Source: Nucisporomicrobium flavum
Lineage (GTDB): Bacteria; Actinomycetota; Actinomycetes; Mycobacteriales; Micromonosporaceae
Direction of reading: 5' to 3'
Assembly: GCF_016464385.1 (NCBI RefSeq)
Contig: NZ_JADMLH010000020.1
Coordinates: forward strand, 84,433 to 148,432
DNA length: 64,000 nucleotides
Part shown: piece after piece, positions 52,160-64,000 of the stretch
Numbering within the stretch: the stretch's first letter is position 1
Layout: each line of letters begins with the position of its first letter
Translations under genes and position numbers: made by a program
The notes under the pieces: model-generated
Databases searched by the model: none
What the model was told of the DNA's origin: nothing
Seen by the model: only the letters and a program-made list of their open reading frames with translations

Positions 52160-53359
52160 ATGACCTCCAAGTGCCCCGTGCACAACCTGGACTCCCCGTA
52201 CGACGAGGAGTGGTTCGCCGACCCGTACCCGACGTACGAGCGGCTGCACGAGGAAGGCCCCATCCACCGGGTGTGCCTGCCCGACGGCTCACCGATCTGG
52301 CTGATCACCCGGTACGACGAGGCCAGCGAGGCGCTCAAGGACCGCCGGCTGGTGCGCAACCGCCGGTACGCCGACTCGGACTACACCAACGAGATGCTCC
52401 CGGAGATCGTCCGGTCCGGGAACCTGCACATGGAGGACGGGCCGCTGCACACCCGGCTGCGCCGCTTCATGAACTTCGCGTTCACCCCGAAGCGGATGGC
52501 GGACCTGGTGCCCCGGATCCAGCAGGTGGTGGGCGACCTGCTGGACGAGATCGAACGCAAGGGCGGCGGCGACATCATGTCGGACCTCGCCGCGCCGCTG
52601 CCGATCACCATGACCGCGGACATCCTCGGCGTGCCGGACACCTCCCGGGCGGACTTCCGAGCCTGGAGCGACGCGATGCTCGGCAAGGACCCGGCCGCGG
52701 CGCGGGTGGCCGCCGGCAAACTCCTCGCGTTCGTGGAGGAGCTCATCGAGTTCAAGAAGAAGGAGCCCGCCGACGACCTCATCTCCTACTGGATCAGCGC
52801 CCGCGACAACGAGGGGCAGCCGCTGACCGACCAGGAGATGATCGGCATGACCTTCTTCCTGCTCCTGGGCGGGTACGACACCACGGTCGGGCAGATCGGC
52901 GCCTCGGTGCTGGCCCTGATCAACAACCCGGAGAAGGCGCAGGAGATGCGCGACAACCCCGACATCATCCCGGCCGCGGTCGAGGAGCTGATGCGGTGGG
53001 ACGGCTCGACGCACAGCGGCATCCGCCGGTTCGCGATCGAGGACATGACCATCGGTGGCGCCGACATCAAGGCGGGCCAGCAGGTCATCATCTCGCTGGG
53101 CGCGGCCAACCGGGACCCCGAGCGCTTCGAGTGCCCGGCCGAGATCCGGCTGGACCGGCCGGACAACCAGCAGCTCGGCTTCGGCCGCGGACCGCACCAC
53201 TGCCCCGGCAAGGAGCTGGCCCGCAACGAGCTGCGGATCGCGCTGGGCGAGGTCGTCCGGCGGTTCCCGAACATCAAGTGCGCCGTACCCCAGGAGGAGC
53301 TCGACTGGCGGCCGTCGTGGCTGATCCGCGTCCCGCGGCAGTTCCCGGTGACCGTGTGA
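52160..53359 (+). CDS. Cytochrome P450 within the isonitrile gene set
   Basis: 399 residues. Soluble class I P450: I-helix LLLGGYDTTVGQIG (G-G-x-D-T-T), ExxR in EELMRWDG, heme loop FGRGPHHCPGKELARNEL with Cys near residue 348. It is inserted between the ScoE-like and ScoD-like genes, which are adjacent in Mycobacterium (Rv0097-Rv0098). It may therefore act on an isonitrile acyl-ACP, for example by hydroxylation, desaturation or epoxidation. Second P450 of the cluster. Confidence 0.92.
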   Translation: MTSKCPVHNLDSPYDEEWFADPYPTYERLHEEGPIHRVCLPDGSPIWLITRYDEASEALKDRRLVRNRRYADSDYTNEMLPEIVRSGNLHMEDGPLHTRLRRFMNFAFTPKRMADLVPRIQQVVGDLLDEIERKGGGDIMSDLAAPLPITMTADILGVPDTSRADFRAWSDAMLGKDPAAARVAAGKLLAFVEELIEFKKKEPADDLISYWISARDNEGQPLTDQEMIGMTFFLLLGGYDTTVGQIGASVLALINNPEKAQEMRDNPDIIPAAVEELMRWDGSTHSGIRRFAIEDMTIGGADIKAGQQVIISLGAANRDPERFECPAEIRLDRPDNQQLGFGRGPHHCPGKELARNELRIALGEVVRRFPNIKCAVPQEELDWRPSWLIRVPRQFPVTV

Positions 53360-53365
53360 ACGCAG

Positions 53366-53457
53366 TGAACCTTTTTCAACCTGACATCGAGCCCGACAGC
53401 GCCGCGCCGTCGACCGGCGGCGGCCGGGGACGGCCCCGCCACGTTGAAAAAAGTTCA
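53366..53457 (+). promoter_or_regulatory. Long inverted repeat in the P450-FcoT gap
   Basis: TGAACCTTTTTCAAC at 53366-53380 is complementary, with one mismatch, to GTTGAAAAAAGTTCA at 53443-53457. The 62-nt spacer includes a further GC hairpin (GGCCGGGGACGGCCCC). The right arm abuts the GTG start at 53458. The AT-rich arms stand out in a 73% GC operon. It could be an operator, or an mRNA structure controlling translation of the FcoT gene. Confidence 0.5.
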
Positions 53458-54042
53458 GTGACCCACGCCGCCGGGTCCGTCATCGGGCCCGGCGGCGCCC
53501 ACGCCACCGACCCCGGGCTGCTGGCCGCCGTGCTGCGGCCGTACCGGGAGAACTGCAAGTATCTGCAGTCGGCGGAGGTGACCGCCGCCGGCAACCCGGC
53601 CGACGGCGGCCGGGTGACGGCACGCTGCACCTTCGTGATCCCGGAGTCGTGCTACATCGACGACACCGGTCACTTCAACTCGGTCGAGTTCAACATCTGC
53701 TACAACCAGATGCTCTATTACACGGTCGCCAAGACGGTCCAGGAGCGGCTGGCGCAGCCCTTCGCCCGGTGGACGATGGACGACTACTGGAGCCGGCAGC
53801 TCGCCGACTTCCTCATCACCGACTTCCGCAGCTCGTTCAAGCGCGCGATGAGCGGCCGCTTCTTCCACGGCGCTCTGGAGATCACGGACATCGCGGAGTG
53901 GGCGGGCAGCGACCTGCGCGACGCGCTCGTCGTGCTGCGAACCACCTGCCGCTACTGGGACGAGCGGGGTGGCGCCTCGGCCGGCGAGGTCCGGGTGGCG
54001 ATCACCAACCCGCCCGCGGCCGCCGAGGACACGAGGACATGA
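53458..54042 (+). CDS. FcoT/ScoD-type (Rv0098-like) hotdog protein
   Basis: 194 residues from GTG at 53458, chosen because the length before LLAAVLRPY then equals that of Rv0098; an in-frame GTG at 53356 is possible. Shared blocks: YIDDTGHFNSVEFNICYNQM, WTMDDYWSRQLADFLI and YWDERGGASAGEV. In isonitrile pathways ScoD adds glycine to an enoyl-ACP and releases the 3-(carboxymethylamino) acid used by ScoE; Rv0098 was first described as a long-chain acyl-CoA thioesterase. Stop overlaps the ACP start (ATGA). Confidence 0.88.
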   Translation: MTHAAGSVIGPGGAHATDPGLLAAVLRPYRENCKYLQSAEVTAAGNPADGGRVTARCTFVIPESCYIDDTGHFNSVEFNICYNQMLYYTVAKTVQERLAQPFARWTMDDYWSRQLADFLITDFRSSFKRAMSGRFFHGALEITDIAEWAGSDLRDALVVLRTTCRYWDERGGASAGEVRVAITNPPAAAEDTRT

Positions 54043-54427
54043 CTTCTGCACCGACCGCATTCGCCGCCGAGCTGAGCCGGATCCCCGTGAGCGCGCGCCG
54101 CGCCGCCCTCCAGGAGGCCGTGACCGCGGAGTTCCGCACCGCCCTGCTGATGACGCCGGACGAGGCGCTGCCCGCCGACGCCAACTACTTCGAGCTGGGG
54201 CTCACCTCGCTGCGGGTCACCGAGATCAAGCAGAACCTCGAGGAGAAGCTCGGATGCGAGGTGGACGCCGCCGTCCTCTTCGCCAGCCCCACCGTCGCCG
54301 ACCTCACGGACAACCTGGTCGCGGCCCTGCCCGGGCTCTTCCCGCCGGTCGCGGCGCCACCACCCGGCCCGTCGACCGCCGACCGCAAGCCCCTTGTCGA
54401 CAGCCTGTTGAAGGACCTGTTCGAAGC

Positions 54428-54431
<4 letters not shown>
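54039..54431 (+). CDS. Stand-alone acyl carrier protein
   Basis: 130 residues, longer than usual ACPs (about 80-90) through an N-terminal helix and a Pro-rich tail. The phosphopantetheine site is LGLTSLRVTEI: Ser in GLTSL instead of the usual GxDSL. VAD.TDNL closes helix 4. It overlaps both neighbours (ATGA on each side), so it is translated together with ScoD and the PKS. Corresponds in position to ScoB/Rv0100 and probably carries the acyl chain on which the isonitrile is built. Confidence 0.88.
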
Positions 54432-60811
<6,380 letters not shown>

Positions 60812-60813
60812 GC

Positions 60814-62253
60814 GTGAAGGAGCACATCGAGTACCTGGAGACGCTGACCCGCGAGCAGCTCCTGCTGATGGCGGCCCGGCAGCACGCCGAGGAGCACCAG
60901 GGCATCGCCGTGGCGGGGATGGCCTGCCGGTTCCCCGGCGGCATCAACGATCCCGCGGCGTTCTGGGCGGCCCTGCGCGACGAGCGGGTGGTGCCGGCCG
61001 AACCACGCCGGCCACCGTCGCGGTGGAACACCGGCGCGCCGGACCTCGAACCGTACGCCGAGGTCCTGGGGCGTGGCGTGCACATCGAGGGCGTGGACCT
61101 GTTCGACCCGGAACGCTTCGGCCTCGGCGAGGAGGAAGCCCGGCACATGGATCCGCAGCAGCGCCTGCTGCTCGCCTGCGCCGACCAGGCCCTGGCGGAC
61201 GCCGGTGCGCCGGACACCTACGGGCTGCGGGTCGGGGTGTACGCGGGCGTCAGCGCGCTGGAGTATCCGTACGCCCACCTGCGCAACGGGGTGCGGCCGG
61301 AGGACCTGTCGCCGTACATGGGTACGGGGGCCGCGCTCAGTGCCACGGCCGCGCGGATCGCCACCGGTCTGCGGCTCAACGGTCCGGTGCTCACTGTGGA
61401 CACCGCGTGCGCCTCCGCGCTGACCGCCGTACACCTCGCGGTTCCTGCTTTGCGGCGCGGCGAGTGCGACCTCGCCGTCGTCGGGGCGTGCCACCTGCAG
61501 CTCGCCCCGTTCACCAGCGCCGTGTTCGACCTCGCCGGCATGCTCTCGCCGACCGGGCGCAGCCGGCCGTTCGCCGAGGACGCCGACGGGCACGTCCGCG
61601 GCGAGGGCTGCGGGATCCTGGTGCTCAAACGGCTCAGGGACGTCCAGCCGGGCGAGCCGCGGCCGTACGCGGTCATCCGCGGCACCGCGCTCTGGCAGCA
61701 GGGGGACCGTCCCGCGATGACGGCGACCCCGGTGGCCGCCCAGCGGCGGGTGATGGAGCAGGCGCTTCGGGCAGCCAAGGTGGATCCGGCCGACGTGCGG
61801 TACGTCGAGGCGCAGGCCAACGGCTCCAAGCTGGGCGGCGTCATCGAGGCGGAGAGCACGGCGGCGGCGTACGGGCGCGGCCGCCCCGGCGCGGAGACCC
61901 TGTACCTGGGCTCCTGCAAGGCCAACCTCGGCTACCTGGAGACCGCCTCCGGCGCCGCGAGCCTGATGAAGGTGGCGCTGGCGCTGAGCCACGGTGAGAT
62001 CCCGGCGCAGCCCGACTTCGGCCGGCCCGACCCGGACATCGCCTGGGACCGGCTCTCGATCGACGTGCCCCGCAAGCTGATGGCCTGGCCGGAGTCCGCC
62101 CGCCGGGTCGCCGGGGTGAGCTCGTTCGGGTTCACCGGCACCAACGCGCACGTCCTCATGGAAGCCGTCGCGGGGGCACCGCCGCGGGACGGCACCCCGT
62201 CCGGTCCGCTCACCGGGCGCCGGCTCTGGCCGGACACGCACGTCTGGTCATGA
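60814..62253 (+). CDS. Ketosynthase homologue lacking both catalytic histidines
   Basis: 479 residues from GTG at 60814, two bases after the PKS stop. N-terminal docking-like helix (EYLETLTREQLLLMAARQ) then a complete KS fold: GIAVAGMACRFPGG, LDP-like MDPQQRLLL, DTACASALTAVHLA with Cys near 198, EGCGILVLKRL. The first catalytic His (normally HGTGT) is replaced in VEAQANGSKLGG. The second (normally GHxE) is Tyr in KANLGYLETASG. So condensation should be impossible, while acyl transfer via Cys could remain. There are no AT or ACP domains. Role could be acyl handover from the PKS or a chain-length or partner factor. Confidence 0.88.
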   Translation: MKEHIEYLETLTREQLLLMAARQHAEEHQGIAVAGMACRFPGGINDPAAFWAALRDERVVPAEPRRPPSRWNTGAPDLEPYAEVLGRGVHIEGVDLFDPERFGLGEEEARHMDPQQRLLLACADQALADAGAPDTYGLRVGVYAGVSALEYPYAHLRNGVRPEDLSPYMGTGAALSATAARIATGLRLNGPVLTVDTACASALTAVHLAVPALRRGECDLAVVGACHLQLAPFTSAVFDLAGMLSPTGRSRPFAEDADGHVRGEGCGILVLKRLRDVQPGEPRPYAVIRGTALWQQGDRPAMTATPVAAQRRVMEQALRAAKVDPADVRYVEAQANGSKLGGVIEAESTAAAYGRGRPGAETLYLGSCKANLGYLETASGAASLMKVALALSHGEIPAQPDFGRPDPDIAWDRLSIDVPRKLMAWPESARRVAGVSSFGFTGTNAHVLMEAVAGAPPRDGTPSGPLTGRRLWPDTHVWS

Positions 62254-62279
62254 CCCGCCCCAGGCAAGGAGTTCGCCCG

Positions 62280-63857
62280 ATGTCGTTGTACTTCCCGCAG
62301 CTCCGTACGCTGCAGCAGTCGATCGCCTTCCACGCCGCCGAGCGTCCCGACCATCCGGCGGTGCTCTGCGAGGACCGGAGCATCACCTACGGCGACCTGC
62401 ATCGCCGGAGCAACCGTACGGCCCACGGCCTGCGCGCGCAGGGTCTGGCCGCCGGCGCCCGGGTGGCCTTCCTGGGTAAGGAGTCGGAGCACTACTACGA
62501 CGTCCTGTTCGGCTGCGCGAAGGCCGGCGCGGTGCTGGTCCCGATCAACTGGCGGCTCACGCCCGTGGAGGTACGCCACATCCTGGCCGACTCCGGCACG
62601 GCGGTGCTGTTCGTCGAGGACGAGTTCCTGCCGGCGGCCGAGAAGGTCGTCGCCGAGCTGGAGCGGGCGCCGGTCATCGTCGCGCTCGACGGCCCGGACG
62701 GCCCGGGGACGGGGTTGCCGGCCTGGCAGCGCGGGTTCCCGGACACCGGCGTCGACGAGGGCGGCGGGTGGGACGACCCGGTCGCCCAGCTCTACACCAG
62801 CGGCACCACGGGCCTGCCCAAGGGTGTGGTGCTCGCGCATCGCAGCTTCTTCGCCGTCCGCGACGCGATGGAGTCGCAGGGCCTGGAGTGGATCGACCTG
62901 CGCCCCGGCGACGTCAGCCTGATCGGCATCCCGGGCTTCCACGTCGGCGGCATCTGGTGGGCGACGCAGGGCTTCAACGCCGGCGTCACCATCGTGTCGA
63001 TGCGGATGTTCGTCGGCGCCACGGCGGTGGACCTGATCCGCGACGCCGGCATCACCATCGCCTGCGTGGTGCCCGCGATGCTGCAGATGATGCTCAGCGA
63101 GCCGCGTGCCACCCCGGCCCACTTCGCCAGCCTCCGCAAGGTCGTGTACGGCGGGTCGCCCATCTCGGAGACGCTCCTGCAGCAGTGCATCGACGAGATC
63201 GGGTGCGAGTTCGCCCAGATCTACGGGCTGACCGAGACCGGGAACACGGCGGTCTGCCTCCCGCCGGCCGAGCACGTGACGGGCAGTCCGCGGCTGCAGG
63301 CGGCGGGACGCCCGTACCCGGGGATCGAGATCAAGGTCATCGACTCCGCCGGCGAGCTCCTGCCCGCTCGCGAGGTCGGGGAGATCTGCATCCGTACGCC
63401 CGCGGTCATGCTGGAGTACTGGGGGCTGCGGGAGGCGACCGCGTCGACCCTTGTGGACGGATGGGTGCACACCGGCGACGCCGGCTACCTCGACGAGGAG
63501 GGCTTCGTCTTCGTCTGCGACCGGATCAAGGACACCGTGATCGTGGCGGGGGAGAACGTCTACCCCGCCGAGATCGAGAGCGCGCTCGCCAAACACCCCG
63601 CCGTGGCCGAGGCCGCGGTGGTCGGCATCCCGCACGAGAAGTGGGGCGAGGCGGTGCACGCGTTCGTGGTGTTCCGCCCGGGGCGTACGGCGCGGCCGCG
63701 AGAGCTGATGCTCTTCCTGCGCGACGAGATCGCCGACTTCAAGGTGCCCACGTCGTACGACGTCATCGACTCGCTGCCGCGCAACCCCAGCGGCAAGATC
63801 CTGCGGCGCAGCTTGCGCGATCGGTTCTGGGCCGGAAGGGTCCGACAGGTCAACTGA
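62280..63857 (+). CDS. Acyl-AMP ligase (FadD/ScoC-like)
   Basis: 525 residues from ATG at 62280 with AAGGAG eight bases upstream; an ATG at 62250 overlaps the previous stop and is an alternative. ANL-family adenylation enzyme: YTSGTTGLPKGVVLAH (P-loop, near residue 180), YGLTETGN, GWVHTGDAGYLDEEGF, DRIKDTVIVAGENVYPAEIE, and the C-terminal catalytic Lys in NPSGKILRR. In isonitrile pathways the ligase (ScoC, FadD10) loads a short enoyl or fatty acid onto the ACP. Its place at the end of the PKS operon fits that role. Confidence 0.9.
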   Translation: MSLYFPQLRTLQQSIAFHAAERPDHPAVLCEDRSITYGDLHRRSNRTAHGLRAQGLAAGARVAFLGKESEHYYDVLFGCAKAGAVLVPINWRLTPVEVRHILADSGTAVLFVEDEFLPAAEKVVAELERAPVIVALDGPDGPGTGLPAWQRGFPDTGVDEGGGWDDPVAQLYTSGTTGLPKGVVLAHRSFFAVRDAMESQGLEWIDLRPGDVSLIGIPGFHVGGIWWATQGFNAGVTIVSMRMFVGATAVDLIRDAGITIACVVPAMLQMMLSEPRATPAHFASLRKVVYGGSPISETLLQQCIDEIGCEFAQIYGLTETGNTAVCLPPAEHVTGSPRLQAAGRPYPGIEIKVIDSAGELLPAREVGEICIRTPAVMLEYWGLREATASTLVDGWVHTGDAGYLDEEGFVFVCDRIKDTVIVAGENVYPAEIESALAKHPAVAEAAVVGIPHEKWGEAVHAFVVFRPGRTARPRELMLFLRDEIADFKVPTSYDVIDSLPRNPSGKILRRSLRDRFWAGRVRQVN

Positions 63858-63871
63858 CCGAGAAGTCCACC

Positions 63872-63891
63872 AAGGAGTTTCAATGACCATG
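63872..63891 (+). pseudogene. Start region of the next gene, apparently cut by an insertion sequence
   Basis: AAGGAG at 63872-63877 is followed five bases later by ATG ACC ATG at 63883-63891. This is a standard start signal 25 bp after the ligase stop and on the same strand. From 63892 the sequence is the end of an oppositely oriented transposase. The coding sequence that should follow is not present in the window. Confidence 0.55.
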
Positions 63892-64000
63892 TCAAGCCGC
63901 GTTCGCGGTGAGCGGTGGTGAGGGATGGAACTCACGGCCGTCGCGCAGCAGGGCCCAAATAACGTCGATCAGGCGGCGGGCCAGGGCGATCACCGCTTGG
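63892..64000 (-). mobile_element. IS110-family transposase, C-terminal end (cut by window edge)
   Basis: On the minus strand the frame ending TGA at 63892-63894 encodes QAVIALARRLIDVIWALLRD then GREFHPSPPLTANAA. The (K/Q)AVIALARRxxDVxWALLRDGR(E)F ending is characteristic of actinobacterial IS110-type transposases (DEDD, Piv-like). These elements lack long terminal inverted repeats, and none is seen. The body of the element lies beyond the window. Confidence 0.8.

Overview
The window is high-GC actinomycete DNA, most like a Micromonosporaceae/Actinoplanes-type genome. Supporting signs are strong G/C at third codon positions, frequent GTG starts and GTGA/ATGA stop-start overlaps, a complete actinobacterial type IV pilus locus, and a SARP-regulated specialised-metabolite cluster. 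This assignment is inference from style and gene content only.

Region 1 (1-7342) is a mosaic integrative island of lower GC. Two perfect 44-bp direct repeats (441-484 and 7263-7306) carry the 3' end of a tRNA or, more likely, tmRNA gene. Each is followed by a similar hairpin terminator. A decayed third copy lies near 4512-4572. Next to each copy, on the element-internal side, is a GTGCCA-N-CGTGCC double motif that looks like integrase arm sites. Two tyrosine integrase pieces flank the first site. The cargo is unfamiliar small genes, including a two-gene operon with a 4-TM partner and a protein with an R-x5-H motif; these could be defence genes but none is recognised.

Region 2 (7343-18095) is ordinary chromosome: an extended SDR, a 45-codon MerR remnant, a cold-shock protein, an SRPBCC/ArsR/SRPBCC operon, a PucR-type regulator, an esterase, an LLM flavoprotein, a small secreted protein, a GntR regulator, a PQQ-propeller-like protein and a MerR regulator.

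Region 3 (18109-30242, all minus strand) is a type IV pilus locus in the order pilB, pilT, pilC, pilA, pilD, pilM, pilN, pilO, a 66-aa protein, then three pilin-like proteins. One of these carries four Ig-like repeats and another a ricin-type lectin domain.

Region 4 (30523 to the right edge) is a large biosynthetic cluster. The minus-strand operon 43667-35469 encodes a 2-aminoethylphosphonate pathway: PEP mutase fused to a degenerate nucleotidyltransferase, then phosphonopyruvate decarboxylase fused to AEP transaminase. It continues with a large flavoprotein, an unknown protein, an SDR and a PlsC acyltransferase. The plus-strand genes include a second PlsC, a sterol-desaturase-type hydroxylase, an MFS exporter, a SxtA/AprA-type double methyltransferase and a FabF-like KS. 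They continue with a ScoE/Rv0097-type isonitrile-forming oxidase, a P450, a ScoD/FcoT (Rv0098-type) protein, a stand-alone ACP, a fully reducing type I PKS module, a KS homologue lacking both catalytic histidines, and an acyl-AMP ligase. The core genes of isonitrile lipopeptide pathways are therefore present without an NRPS in the window, coupled to a reducing PKS and beside a phosphonate pathway. I know of no described product with this combination, and it is the main candidate for something new. At 63892 an IS110-family transposase end begins nine bases after what looks like the start codon of the next gene, so the cluster may be interrupted.
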